64,000 nucleotides of DNA, taken from Thiohalophilus sp. (lineage in GTDB: Bacteria; Pseudomonadota; Gammaproteobacteria; UBA6429; Thiohalophilaceae). This document shows, piece after piece, positions 1-8,706 of the stretch (within the stretch, counting starts at the first letter, position 1; every line of letters begins with the position of its first letter). Under the pieces are notes generated by a model. That model was not told the origin of the DNA, ran no database searches, and was given only the letters and a program-made list of their open reading frames with translations. The stretch covers positions 620,001 through 684,000 of the forward strand of contig NZ_JAXHMV010000008.1 of NCBI RefSeq assembly GCF_034521165.1, in the 5' to 3' direction. The position numbers and the translations under genes are program-made.

Positions 1-1
1 C

Positions 2-115
2 ACCGCGCGTGCCGTGGTCGTGGTCGATGAAAACGATAAGGTGGTCTACACCGAAATGGTGCCCGAAATTGCCCAGGAGCCGGACTACGACAAGGCCCTG
101 GCGGCGCTGGGTTAG
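2..115 (+). CDS. tpx: Thiol peroxidase Tpx, C-terminal fragment
   Basis: Only the last 37 codons are in the window, reading in frame 2 to a TAG stop. The tail contains an ARAVVVVDEND segment and ends EPDYDKALAALG, matching the C-terminus of atypical 2-Cys peroxiredoxins of the Tpx family, which reduce lipid and other hydroperoxides in the periplasm or cytosol using thioredoxin. The peroxidatic cysteine lies upstream of the window and cannot be checked. A class A palindromic repeat separates it from gcvPB. Identification rests on a short tail, but the pattern is characteristic. Confidence 0.8.
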   Translation, partial: TARAVVVVDENDKVVYTEMVPEIAQEPDYDKALAALG

Positions 116-140
116 ATCCATTTTTCTTCGCTCTGGAAAG

Positions 141-256
141 TAACGCGGAGGACGCGGAGGCGCAAAGAACGCAGAGAAGTAATTAATGTGTAGACAACAG
201 CCCAGGATATCATTGGGTTTATTAAATACTCTGCGAACTCCGCGTCTCTGCGGTAA
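141..256. repeat. Class A palindromic repeat, copy 1
   Basis: Left arm 141-177 is made of CGC(A/G)(A/G)AG-like units spaced 8-9 nt; right arm 229-256 carries the complementary units (CTGCG, CCGCGTCTCTGCGG). The arms flank an AT-rich loop of about 50 nt. It fills the tpx-gcvPB gap. The same architecture recurs near 4318, 17741, 22431 and 34711. Confidence 0.8.
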
Positions 257-333
257 AAAATTTAAAAACCAGCTGACACTATGGTTGTATGAATCGTCGA
301 TGAGACGTTGTTTGATGAACTTGAGATGAGATT

Positions 334-1782
334 ATGTTGATTTTTGAACAATCGAGAAGTGGCCGGACCAATCCGCCGCAGGCCCCGTTGCAGGATGTCG
401 CGATCGATGACATTCCGGATCAGTTTCGACGCCAGTCGAAGCCGAGCCTGCCGGAGGTGTCCGAGATGCAGGCGGTGCGCCATTATACCCGGCTGTCGCA
501 GAAGAACTTCTCCATTGATACCCATTTCTATCCGCTGGGTTCCTGCACCATGAAATACAACCCGCGGGGTTGTAATACCCTGGCGATGTTGCCCGGCTTT
601 TTGCGCCGCCATCCCATGAGCCCGGACAGCATGAGTCAGGGTTTCATGGCCTGCATGTATGAATTGCAGGAGATGCTCAAGGATGTCACCGGGATGAAAG
701 CCGTCTCGATGGCGCCGATGGCTGGCGCTCAGGGTGAGTTCACCGGCGTGGCGATGATTCGCAAGTATCACGAATCCCGTAACGACGAGGCCCGCACCGA
801 GATCCTGGTGCCCGATGCGGCGCACGGCACCAATCCGGCGACCGCCGTGATGTGCAATTACAAGGTGCGCGAGATCCCGACCAATGACGAGGGCGATGTG
901 GATCTGGAAGCCCTGAAAGCCGCGGTCGGTCCACAGACCGCCGGGATCATGCTGACCAATCCGTCGACCCTGGGCGTGTTCGAGCGCAAGATCAAGGAGA
1001 TTGCCGACATCGTGCACGAGGCCGGTGGCCTGCTGTATTACGACGGGGCCAACCTCAATGCGATTCTGGGCAAGGTGAAGCCAGGCGACATGGGTTTTGA
1101 CGTGATTCACATGAATCTGCACAAGACCTTCTCCACTCCGCACGGCGGCGGTGGTCCCGGTGCCGGACCGGTCGGTGTCAGCCAGCGGCTGGAGCCCTAT
1201 CTGCCGGTGCCGCTGCTGAGCAAGGAAGGCGATCAATATCGCTGGCTGACGGATAACGAGCGCCCCGAATCGATCGGCAAGCTGTCCACCTTTATGGGTA
1301 ATGCCGGGGTTCTGTTGCGGGCCTATATCTATGCCCGTCTGCTGGGCAAGGAAGGCATGCACCGGGTCAGCGAGTTTGCCACATTGAATGCCAACTATAT
1401 GCAGGCCCGCCTGCGCGAGGCCGGTTTCGAACTGGCCTATCCGCAACGCCGTGCCACGCATGAATTCATCGTGACCCTGCGCAAACAGGCCAAAGAGCTG
1501 GGTGTTAACGCGATGGATTTTGCCAAACGGCTGCTCGATTACGGATTCCATGCACCGACCACCTATTTTCCGTTGCTGGTGCCCGAGTGTCTGTTAATCG
1601 AGCCGACGGAAACGGAATCGAAGGAAGATATCGACGCCTTTATCGAGGCGATGATCGCCATTCAGGGCGAGGCAGAAAATTCGCCGGAGACGGTGAAACA
1701 GGCGCCGCATACCATGCCGGTGCGACGTCTGGATGATGTCAAGGCGGCCAAGGAGCTGGATCTCGCCTGGAAACCCGAATGA
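334..1782 (+). CDS. gcvPB: Glycine dehydrogenase (decarboxylating) subunit 2, GcvPB
   Basis: 482 residues, the usual size of the C-terminal half of a split P-protein. It forms the PLP-dependent glycine decarboxylase of the glycine cleavage system with GcvPA, passing the aminomethyl group to lipoyl-GcvH. The PLP-binding lysine is in the HKTFSTPHGGGGPG motif (about K264), and the N-terminal half has the HYTRLS and GSCTMKYNP motifs of the family. The ATG at 334 gives the family N-terminus. The partner gcvPA is not adjacent: the preceding gene is tpx. lipA and lipB further along the window make the lipoyl cofactor that the system needs. Confidence 0.95.
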   Translation: MLIFEQSRSGRTNPPQAPLQDVAIDDIPDQFRRQSKPSLPEVSEMQAVRHYTRLSQKNFSIDTHFYPLGSCTMKYNPRGCNTLAMLPGFLRRHPMSPDSMSQGFMACMYELQEMLKDVTGMKAVSMAPMAGAQGEFTGVAMIRKYHESRNDEARTEILVPDAAHGTNPATAVMCNYKVREIPTNDEGDVDLEALKAAVGPQTAGIMLTNPSTLGVFERKIKEIADIVHEAGGLLYYDGANLNAILGKVKPGDMGFDVIHMNLHKTFSTPHGGGGPGAGPVGVSQRLEPYLPVPLLSKEGDQYRWLTDNERPESIGKLSTFMGNAGVLLRAYIYARLLGKEGMHRVSEFATLNANYMQARLREAGFELAYPQRRATHEFIVTLRKQAKELGVNAMDFAKRLLDYGFHAPTTYFPLLVPECLLIEPTETESKEDIDAFIEAMIAIQGEAENSPETVKQAPHTMPVRRLDDVKAAKELDLAWKPE

Positions 1783-1801
1783 ATTCGGGTAAACTGGCCG
1801 A

Positions 1802-2164
1802 ATGATAAACGAAATCAGGCGCATCTGGCGGGCCGGCGGGTATAGCTGGAAAGGGTTGCGGGCCGCCGCGGCCAACGAGCCGGCAGTGCGTACCGAGCTG
1901 ATTCTGTTTGTCGTTCTGACGCCCGGCGTATTCTGGCTGGGGCGTAATGCCGTTGAATATGCGTTATTGTTCGGCACCCTGTTTCTGGTGTTGCTGGCCG
2001 AACTGTTCAATTCCGCGATTGAAGTTGTCGTGGATCGTATCAGCAGTGAATGGCATGAACTTTCCGGTCGGGCCAAGGATATTGGATCGGCGGCGGTATT
2101 TATCGCGCTGATCAATTTTCTGGTTATCTGGGGCCTGCTGCTCTTTGACCGGATCACTAATTAA
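1802..2164 (+). CDS. dgkA: Diacylglycerol kinase DgkA
   Basis: 120 residues, the normal length for the small integral-membrane kinase that phosphorylates diacylglycerol to phosphatidic acid, recycling lipid left over from periplasmic glucan or LPS modification. Three hydrophobic segments follow an amphipathic N-terminus. The catalytic and Mg-binding signature AELFNSAIEVVVDRI (about residues 68-82) and the SGRAKDIGSAAV stretch are both present. It starts 19 nt after gcvPB and is followed 21 nt later by the sugar kinase, so all three may be co-transcribed up to the terminator at 3121. Confidence 0.95.
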   Translation: MINEIRRIWRAGGYSWKGLRAAAANEPAVRTELILFVVLTPGVFWLGRNAVEYALLFGTLFLVLLAELFNSAIEVVVDRISSEWHELSGRAKDIGSAAVFIALINFLVIWGLLLFDRITN

Positions 2165-2185
2165 ACGAAAAATCAGGAGTAATCT

Positions 2186-3115
2186 ATGTCTGCATTAATC
2201 TGTGGCTCATTTGCCTACGATACCATCATGGTCTTCCCCGACCAGTTCAAGAATCATATCCTTCCCGACAAGGTTCATATTCTGAACGTTTCCTTCCTCG
2301 TGCCCGAGATGCGCCGCGAGTTCGGTGGTTGCGCCGGGAACATCGCCTACAATCTGAAACTGCTGGGTGGCGATCCCTTGCCGATGGGCACCGTCGGTAC
2401 CGATTTTGCTCCCTATGCCGAGTGGATGGATAAAAACGGCATCAGCCGCAAGCATATCAAGGAAGTTAACAGCTATACCGGTCAGGCCTTTATTACCACC
2501 GATAAGGACGATAACCAGATTACCGCTTTTCATCCCGGCGCCATGGGCTTCTCCCATGAAAACCGGGTCCAGGATGCCGATGGCGTCAAGGTGGGACTGG
2601 TTGCTCCGGACGGCCGTGACGGCATGATTCAGCATGCCGAACAGTTTGCCGAGCAGGGTATCCCGTTTATTTTCGACCCGGGCCAGGGGCTGCCCATGTT
2701 TGGCGGCGATGAACTGATGGATTTCGCCGAAAAAGCTAGCTATATCGCGCTGAATGACTACGAGGCGCAGCTGTTCGAGGAGCGCACCGGCAAGTCCCCG
2801 CATGAACTGGCGGAAATGGTCGATGCACTGATCATTACCCGCGGTGGTGAAGGCTCGCAAATCTATACTAAACAGCATCGCCATGAAATCCCGACCGCCC
2901 CGGTCAAGGGCATCAACGATCCGACCGGTTGCGGCGACGCCTATCGGGCCGGCATTCTGTACGGTTTGCTCAATGACATGGACTGGGAAACCACCGGTCG
3001 CATTGCCTCGCTGATGGGGGCGATCAAGGTCGAGTCGACCGGCCCGCAGAACCACAGTTTTACCATGGACGAGTTCAAAAAACGCTACAAAGAAAGCTTC
3101 GATATGAGCTTTTAA
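2186..3115 (+). CDS. PfkB-family carbohydrate/adenosine kinase
   Basis: 309 residues of the ribokinase/PfkB fold. The N-terminal glycine motif GGCAGNIAYNL (about 48-58) and the C-terminal signature DPTGCGDAYRAGILYGL (about 246-262), with its catalytic Asp, are both present. The overall pattern resembles bacterial adenosine-kinase-like members more than fructokinases, but the substrate cannot be read from the sequence. A clear Shine-Dalgarno (CAGGAG) lies about 8 nt before the ATG. The gene ends at a strong intrinsic terminator. Confidence 0.85.
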   Translation: MSALICGSFAYDTIMVFPDQFKNHILPDKVHILNVSFLVPEMRREFGGCAGNIAYNLKLLGGDPLPMGTVGTDFAPYAEWMDKNGISRKHIKEVNSYTGQAFITTDKDDNQITAFHPGAMGFSHENRVQDADGVKVGLVAPDGRDGMIQHAEQFAEQGIPFIFDPGQGLPMFGGDELMDFAEKASYIALNDYEAQLFEERTGKSPHELAEMVDALIITRGGEGSQIYTKQHRHEIPTAPVKGINDPTGCGDAYRAGILYGLLNDMDWETTGRIASLMGAIKVESTGPQNHSFTMDEFKKRYKESFDMSF

Positions 3116-3120
3116 GAGTA

Positions 3121-3147
3121 AAAAAGCCCGCTTACGCGGGCTTTTTT
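3121..3147 (+). terminator. Rho-independent terminator after the PfkB-family kinase
   Basis: GCCCGC at 3126-3131 pairs with GCGGGC at 3136-3141 around a TTAC loop, followed by six Ts; a run of As precedes the stem, so it could also act on the opposite strand. It lies 6 nt after the kinase stop codon. Confidence 0.92.
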
Positions 3148-3203
3148 ATGCGAATATGAGCGGCTATGATTAGTCCAACACACTACCGACAAGTCGAGCT
3201 GCC

Positions 3204-4289
3204 ATGAAGACCTCCATTTGCCAGTGCGGCAACACCCTGCATTTTGAGAACAGCCAATGCATTGTTTGTGGCCGTAAACTCGGTTTCATTCGCGAGGATA
3301 TGCAGCTCAGTGCGCTGGAATCTGCCGGCGAAGGCGTGTGGCGATCCCTGGCCAATGGCCGCAACTACCGGCTGTGTGACAACTACGCCCAATACGATAT
3401 CTGCAACTGGCTGGTGCCGGTGGACGAGGGGAAAAAATATTGTGCTTCCTGTCGCCTGAACCAGATCATTCCCAACCTGTCACAGGGGCAGAATCTCAAA
3501 CTCTGGCACCGGATTGAACTGGCCAAACGGCGTCTGCTGTATACCCTTTACCGGCTGGAGCTGCCGGTGGTGGGGCGTCGGGACGATCCGCAACAGGGAC
3601 TCGCCTTCAAGTTTATGCAGGACCAGAATCGGCGTGACGAGTTCAGCAATACCCTGACCGGTGTTAACCAGGTGATGACCGGCCATCACAAGGGCATCAT
3701 TACCATCAACATTCGCGAAGCGGAGGATAGCGCCCGCGAACAGATGCGCGAGCAGATGAACGAAGGTTACCGGACCCTGCTTGGCCATTTTCGTCACGAG
3801 ATCGGGCACTATTACTGGGAGCGATTGATCCGGTTTGGCGGGCGGCTGGACGATTTCAGGGCGTTGTTCGGGGATGAGCGTCTGGATTATCAAAGTGCGC
3901 TTGAGAATTATTATACGCAGGAGCCCACCTCAAGCTGGCAGGACGGATTTATCAGTGGTTATGCCAGCGCCCATCCCTGGGAAGACTGGGCGGAAACCTG
4001 GGCGCATTATCTGCACATGGTGGATACCCTGGAAACCGCCAACGATATCGGTTTTCGTATCCAGAACGATCCCCATGCGGCCAGCGATAACCGCGGCGAA
4101 AGCGATCTCTCCTCGGTCAAAGGCGCCAACTTCGATGCCCTGATGGACGACTGGACCAGCCTGACCATCGGCCTCAATGCCCTCAATCGCAGCATGGGCC
4201 TGCCGGATGCCTACCCCTTCGTCCTCTCGGCTCCGGTACTGGAAAAACTCCGCTTTGTCCATCATCTCATAACCGATCGTCAGGGGTGA
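3204..4289 (+). CDS. Zinc-ribbon putative zinc-binding metallopeptidase (DUF2248-like)
   Basis: 361 residues. The N-terminus holds two to three Cys pairs (CQC at 6-8, CIVC at 19-22, CASC at 80-83) typical of a zinc-ribbon head. The catalytic motif HEIGHYYWERL (H198, E199, H202) is a gluzincin-type HExxH site; a plausible third ligand region is WAETWAHYLH near residues 261-270. This family is repeatedly found beside circularly permuted ATP-grasp, alpha-E and transglutaminase genes, and here it lies 0.3-1.1 kb from Anbu and ATP-grasp. No signal peptide is seen, so it is probably cytoplasmic. Its substrate is unknown; a role in processing an amidoligase-made peptide is inference. Confidence 0.82.
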   Translation: MKTSICQCGNTLHFENSQCIVCGRKLGFIREDMQLSALESAGEGVWRSLANGRNYRLCDNYAQYDICNWLVPVDEGKKYCASCRLNQIIPNLSQGQNLKLWHRIELAKRRLLYTLYRLELPVVGRRDDPQQGLAFKFMQDQNRRDEFSNTLTGVNQVMTGHHKGIITINIREAEDSAREQMREQMNEGYRTLLGHFRHEIGHYYWERLIRFGGRLDDFRALFGDERLDYQSALENYYTQEPTSSWQDGFISGYASAHPWEDWAETWAHYLHMVDTLETANDIGFRIQNDPHAASDNRGESDLSSVKGANFDALMDDWTSLTIGLNALNRSMGLPDAYPFVLSAPVLEKLRFVHHLITDRQG

Positions 4290-4317
4290 ATCACCCCTTT
4301 TCATTGCGCAAAAAATA

Positions 4318-4518
4318 ACGCAAAGGTCGCAAAGACGCAAAGGACGCGGAGAATCAAAATAAATAATCGTTAATATTGAGTCTTAAGCATTGAATACTTG
4401 TATTCGATATTTCGGATACTCTACATAGAGCTTCGATTCTCTCCCAGAGGCCATAACCTGCCAAATTGAACACAATAATCACTTTGCGTTCTCTGCGTCT
4501 TTGCGTCCTCCGCGTTAA
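4318..4518. repeat. Class A palindromic repeat, copy 2
   Basis: Left arm 4318-4354 carries four CGCAAAG/CGCGGAG units; right arm 4482-4518 carries TTTGCG/TCTGCG/CCGCG complements. The loop of about 125 nt is AT-rich and encodes nothing recognisable. It fills the gap between the convergent metallopeptidase and Anbu genes and could fold into a hairpin in either transcript's 3' end. Confidence 0.82.
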
Positions 4519-4558
4519 TTCCACAGAAAATAAAAATGAGGCAAGAACTTTCCGGGGG

Positions 4559-5296
4559 TTACTCTTCTTCCCAGTCGAAGCGGGGCAGGCGGTTGAAGGA
4601 GCGTTTGAGGCCTTCGTTCCAGCGTTTTTGCAGGGATTTGTAGATCGGGGAGTTGAGTGTCAGGGTGATGTGCCGTGGCGCTTCCAGGCTGTTGACCTGA
4701 TAGATCGCCAGTTCCAGCGGCGGACCGACGGAGATGTTACTGCGCATGGTGGAATCGAGCGAGACCAGGGCGCAGCGGGCGGCGTCTTCCAGCGAAGTAG
4801 AGGCGCCGATAATCCGATCCAGGATGGGTTTGCCGTATTTGTTCTCGCCGATTTGCAAAAATGGCGTTTCCGGGGAGGCGCTGATGTAGTTACCCTGGGG
4901 GTAGATCAGGTAAATTTCCGGATCCTTGCCGGCGATTTGCCCGCCCAGGATGAAACTGGCCTCGGCGCTGCTTTTGGAGCCTTCCATCGCGGGTGCATGC
5001 TGTTGTTGCTCGCGCTGACTGAGCTTGCCGACATAGTGAGCCGCCTCGTAAAGGTGACCGGCGAGGGCGAGATTCATCCCGGCGTCGGGATCTTCCAGGT
5101 CCTTGTGGATATGATTGATCACGGCCTGGGACGTGGCCAGGTTGCCGGCGGTGAGGATGACAACGCTCCGCTCGCCGGGCCAGTTGAAACGGTGCATCTT
5201 GCTGTAGGTGGTGACGTAATCCACCCCCGCATTGGTCCGCGAGTCCGAGGCGAAGACCAGGCCCTTGTTGACCCGAATAGCGAGACAATAAGTCAT
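4559..5296 (-). CDS. Anbu (ancestral beta-subunit) proteasome-type peptidase
   Basis: 245 residues starting MTYCLAIRVNKG. After Met removal Thr1 would be the nucleophile, with Asp17 (in SDSRTNAG) and Lys32 (in YSKMHRF) completing an Ntn-hydrolase triad in the positions known for proteasome beta subunits and HslV. The sequence pattern is that of Anbu, a self-assembling bacterial proteasome homologue. Anbu genes are normally clustered with a circularly permuted ATP-grasp, an alpha-E protein and a transglutaminase. Here the first two follow divergently across a 132-nt promoter gap; the transglutaminase is missing. Biological substrate unknown. Confidence 0.92.
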   Translation of the reverse strand: MTYCLAIRVNKGLVFASDSRTNAGVDYVTTYSKMHRFNWPGERSVVILTAGNLATSQAVINHIHKDLEDPDAGMNLALAGHLYEAAHYVGKLSQREQQQHAPAMEGSKSSAEASFILGGQIAGKDPEIYLIYPQGNYISASPETPFLQIGENKYGKPILDRIIGASTSLEDAARCALVSLDSTMRSNISVGPPLELAIYQVNSLEAPRHITLTLNSPIYKSLQKRWNEGLKRSFNRLPRFDWEEE

Positions 5297-5428
5297 GTTA
5301 TTAATCGAATACCCGTCGTAAAGAAGCGTACAAATGGATGGTAACAGCCTGACTTATGGTCGTATATTTGCCTGGGATTGTCCATCACGTTATGCTTGAA
5401 GCGATATAATCAGAAGGTTATCAACACC

Positions 5429-6886
5429 ATGGCGATACGCTGGGGCAGCTACAAGGTCAAGGGAATTTACGATGAGCTGATACGGGTCAGCGGGCGGCCA
5501 CGCCCGGCGGCAAAGGTCCTGTGTGACTATCTGCGCGCGCTCAAGGACCGGGATATTGAAGAGTACCGGGCGGCGGCCGAGACCGCCATCCATGTCATGG
5601 GGATTACCTTTACGGTTTATACCGAAGAGGAGGGCTCCATCGATCGGGCCTGGCCGTTCGATATTATTCCCCGCATCATCGACCGCAAGGAATGGCAGCA
5701 GGTGGAAGCCGGGCTCAAGCAGCGGGTCAAGGCGCTGAACCTGTTCATTGACGATCTCTATCACCAGCAACAGATCGTCAAGGACGGGGTTTTTCCCGAA
5801 GAGCTGCTCAAGGATTCGAAAAACTTCCGCCCCCAGTGTGTGGGTGTTGACCCCCCGCATGGTATCTGGGCGCACATCTGTGGTTCGGATCTGGTGCGCG
5901 ACAGCGACGGGACGATCTATGTTCTGGAGGATAACCTGCGTGTCCCCTCCGGGGTTTCCTACATGCTGGAAAACCGTCAGATCATGAAACGGGTCTTTCC
6001 CGAGCTGTTCGAGAATTACAATATCCTGCCGGTGGATGACTACCCCTCCCAGCTGTATGACATGCTGGCTTCACTGGCACCGCGTGGCGTTGAACAGCCG
6101 GAAATTGTGGTGCTCACTCCGGGCATCTACAACTCGGCCTATTTCGAGCATGCCTACCTGGCCCAGCAGATGGGGGCGGAACTGGTCGAGGGATCGGATC
6201 TGGTCGTGGACAAGGACAATATGGTTTACATGCGCACTATCGAAGGCCTGTCACAGGTGGATGTTATCTACCGGCGTATTGATGACATGTTCCTGGATCC
6301 GGAAGCGTTCGATCCCGAATCGATGCTGGGTGTCCCGGGATTGATGCGGGCCTGGAAAGCGGGCAACGTGGCGCTGGCCAATGCACCGGGTGCCGGGGTG
6401 GCCGATGACAAGGTGGTCTATTCCTATGTGCCCGAGATGATCCAGTATTATCTGAACGAAGAGCCGTTGATCGGCAACGTCCCCACCTACCGTTGTATTA
6501 ACAAGAGTGAACGGGACTACGTCATCGAAAATCTTGCCAAACTGGTGGTCAAGCCGGCGAATGAGTCGGGCGGCTACGGGATGTTGATTGGCCCCCAGGC
6601 CAGCCAGGAGGAACGGGATAAATTCGTCAACCTGATCCGTCGCGATCCGCGTAACTATATCGCGCAGCCCATGTTGACCCTGTCTACCGCGCCAACCCTG
6701 ATCGGCAACCGGGTCGAGCCGCGGCACCTGGATTTGCGCCCGTTTATTCTCAGTGGACAGAAAATCGATGTCACCACCGGTGGTCTGACCCGGGTGGCGC
6801 TGCGCAAGGGCTCCACCGTGGTCAATTCCTCGCAGGGCGGCGGCAGCAAGGATACCTGGATCGTCGACATGGAGTCGGGAACATGA
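5429..6886 (+). CDS. Circularly permuted ATP-grasp protein
   Basis: About 485 residues, beginning MAIRWGSYKVKGIYDEL. The ATG at 5429 is preferred to an upstream TTG because it gives the family start and has AGAAGG upstream. Conserved stretches include the YDEL start, FIDDLYH, VLEDNLRVPSGVSYMLENR (ATP-grasp core, about 165-183), and VKPANESGGYGM near 390. The family is a predicted amidoligase that builds or caps a peptide, and is genetically linked to Anbu. It overlaps the alpha-E gene by 4 nt (ATGA), so the two are translationally coupled. The reaction is predicted, not shown. Confidence 0.9.
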   Translation: MAIRWGSYKVKGIYDELIRVSGRPRPAAKVLCDYLRALKDRDIEEYRAAAETAIHVMGITFTVYTEEEGSIDRAWPFDIIPRIIDRKEWQQVEAGLKQRVKALNLFIDDLYHQQQIVKDGVFPEELLKDSKNFRPQCVGVDPPHGIWAHICGSDLVRDSDGTIYVLEDNLRVPSGVSYMLENRQIMKRVFPELFENYNILPVDDYPSQLYDMLASLAPRGVEQPEIVVLTPGIYNSAYFEHAYLAQQMGAELVEGSDLVVDKDNMVYMRTIEGLSQVDVIYRRIDDMFLDPEAFDPESMLGVPGLMRAWKAGNVALANAPGAGVADDKVVYSYVPEMIQYYLNEEPLIGNVPTYRCINKSERDYVIENLAKLVVKPANESGGYGMLIGPQASQEERDKFVNLIRRDPRNYIAQPMLTLSTAPTLIGNRVEPRHLDLRPFILSGQKIDVTTGGLTRVALRKGSTVVNSSQGGGSKDTWIVDMESGT

Positions 6887-7806
6887 TGCTTTCGCGCGTT
6901 GCCAACAACATTTACTGGGCCGCCCGTTATATCGAACGCGCGGAAAATACCGCGCGGCTGATCAATGTTAACAGCCTTCTGTTGCTGGATCTGCCCAAAC
7001 GGGTGCGCCTCGGCTGGGAGCCGATCATCGATATCCTGGGTAACCATGAGCTGTTCTATCAGCGTCACGATGCGGCGGATGAGCGTCAGGTGGTGCGATT
7101 TATGGTCAGCGAGCAGGCCAACCCCGGTTCGATCATCAGCACGCTGCGCCAGGCGCGGGAAAATGCCCGCACCATTCGCGATATTATTCCTCGCGAAGCG
7201 TGGGAACAGATCAACCACAACTATCTGCAGGCTCGCGAACTGGCCGGCAGCAGCCTGGGGCGGCGGAAGCGCGATGACTTTCTGCGCCAGATCATACTGG
7301 GTGCCCAGACCGTGACCGGCATGCTGGCCGGCACCATGACCCATGATGAAGGCTATGATTTTCTGCGCATGGGCCGCAACCTGGAGCGGGCCGACATGAC
7401 CACGCGCATTGTCGATGTGCGCTCCGCTTCCCTGTTGCCGGAAATGAGCGAGGATCTCAGTCCGTTCGAGAATATCCAGTGGGTGAGCGTGCTCAAGTCC
7501 CTGACCGCCTATCAGATGTACCGGCGTGAAATGCGCATCCGGGTGCGTCGTCCGGATGTGCTGCGCTTTTTGTTACAGGAGCGCCGTTTCCCGCGGGCGT
7601 TTTACCATACGATTTGCGAGGTGGAAAACTGCCTGCAGCATCTGCCGCACAACGACAAGCCACTCAAGACCCTGACAGGCCTGCAGAAAAAAGTCCTGTC
7701 CGCCAAGCCCGAAAAACTGCACCAGGAAGAGTTGCATGGCTTTGTCGATACGCTCCAGGTGGGGCTGGCCAAACTGCACCAGGAAATCAGTGCCAGTTAT
7801 TTCTGA
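6883..7806 (+). CDS. Alpha-E domain protein
   Basis: 307 residues, mostly alpha-helical, starting MMLSRVANNIYWAARYIERAENTAR, the hallmark N-terminus of the alpha-E family. A second conserved helix pair lies around FLRMGRNLERADMTTRIVD (about 163-181). The family always travels with circularly permuted ATP-grasp proteins, sometimes fused to them, and is thought to be its partner in a peptide-like ligation system. The 4-nt overlap with the upstream gene fits a fixed stoichiometry. In many genomes a transglutaminase-like protease gene follows; here the next gene is an unrelated DUF465 protein. Confidence 0.92.
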   Translation: MMLSRVANNIYWAARYIERAENTARLINVNSLLLLDLPKRVRLGWEPIIDILGNHELFYQRHDAADERQVVRFMVSEQANPGSIISTLRQARENARTIRDIIPREAWEQINHNYLQARELAGSSLGRRKRDDFLRQIILGAQTVTGMLAGTMTHDEGYDFLRMGRNLERADMTTRIVDVRSASLLPEMSEDLSPFENIQWVSVLKSLTAYQMYRREMRIRVRRPDVLRFLLQERRFPRAFYHTICEVENCLQHLPHNDKPLKTLTGLQKKVLSAKPEKLHQEELHGFVDTLQVGLAKLHQEISASYF

Positions 7807-7954
7807 GTTATCTGATCCGGCTCAATGTCTGACAGAGTTGACTCTGTTAATATGATATTCTGGATTGACTTATTATCCTGTCGGTCATCGCAGGTGCGTA
7901 CGGCAACCTGAACCGGATCGACACATTCATCGCCAATTTAAAAAGGAGAATCCC

Positions 7955-8191
7955 ATGCTGGGTGAAAAACATGATTTGATTCACGAGTTTCCCGAACACA
8001 AGGAGCGTATTCACGAACTCAAGCTCAATGACCCGCATTTTGCCAAACTGTTTGATGAGTATCATGAGCTCGAACACGAGGTACGTCGGATTGAAGAGGG
8101 TAATGAAACGCCGTCCGATGAATATACCGAAGATCTCAAGATGCGTCGTCTCCAGCTCAAGGACGAGCTTTTCAGTCTGATCAAAGGCTGA
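7955..8191 (+). CDS. DUF465 / YdcH-family small protein
   Basis: 78 residues, highly charged and helical, with the family pattern of HDLIHEFPEHKERIHELK, followed by FAKLFDEYHELEHEVRRIEEG and an LKDELF tail. The ATG at 7955 is chosen because AAAAGGAG sits just upstream; the in-frame extension further upstream is not conserved in character. Family function is unknown; members form small coiled-coil hairpins. It stands alone, after an inverted repeat ACAGAGT-TG-ACTCTGT at 7832-7847 that may belong to the preceding operon's end or to its own promoter. Confidence 0.88.
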   Translation: MLGEKHDLIHEFPEHKERIHELKLNDPHFAKLFDEYHELEHEVRRIEEGNETPSDEYTEDLKMRRLQLKDELFSLIKG

Positions 8192-8370
8192 GTACCTCGT
8201 GCCAGCACGTATGGCTGGAGGCCTGCTGATATGGATGAATCAATTACTACCGCAATACGGGTAGTATGATGAAATCCCCGCAGGGGTGATATCAGGGACA
8301 GGGTACGTTTCACGCATCGTTATCCTGGTCGAAATGATGGCGCGCAGGATGCATTCTACCCGGCTGTAAA

Positions 8371-8470
8371 CCTCTTGCAGAGACGTGAAGTGCGCGAAAA
8401 ATAAACGCGTTCAGTTTTTCTTTGCCGTGGCGGTCTCTGCGAGAGAGCCGCTTTTTCCTTCTGTGGCACA
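8371..8470. repeat. Class B palindromic repeat, copy 1 (divergent)
   Basis: Left arm CTCTTGCAGAGACGTGAAG at 8372-8390 pairs with GGTCTCTGCGAGAGAG at about 8432-8447. The right arm is followed by CCGCTTTTTCCTTCTGTGGCACA, the same flank as copy 2, so the conserved unit extends beyond the palindrome. Confidence 0.75.
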
Positions 8471-8605
8471 CCTGCCCCAAACAGGGATAACCCCCGAAAC
8501 ATCGAAGGCACCGCCCCGCACTGAAAAAAACAGGGGTTGGAACCGTCGGTGGATTGGGTGTGTTCAGACGATTGCCGGACACCGCGTTGCTATGTCCGGC
8601 CTACT

Positions 8606-8706
8606 ACTCTCGCAGAGACGCAGAGCGCGCCGGGAATGAGAGCAATATCAGATTTCTCTGCGCCTTGGCGTCTCTGCGAGAGTTCCGCTTTTTCCTTCTG
8701 CGGCAC
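8606..8706. repeat. Class B palindromic repeat, copy 2
   Basis: CTCTCGCAGAGACGCAGAG at 8608-8626 and CTCTGCGCCTTGGCGTCTCTGCGAGAG at 8656-8682 form a long stem. The loop (AGCAATATCAGATTT) is shared, in opposite orientation, with the copy at 15776, and the CTTTTTCCTTCTG flank is shared with copies 1 and 3. Confidence 0.85.

Noticed and set aside
262..1551. Long open frame antisense to gcvPB
   Set aside because: Composition mirrors the codon bias of gcvPB, with no family match, and gcvPB is well supported.
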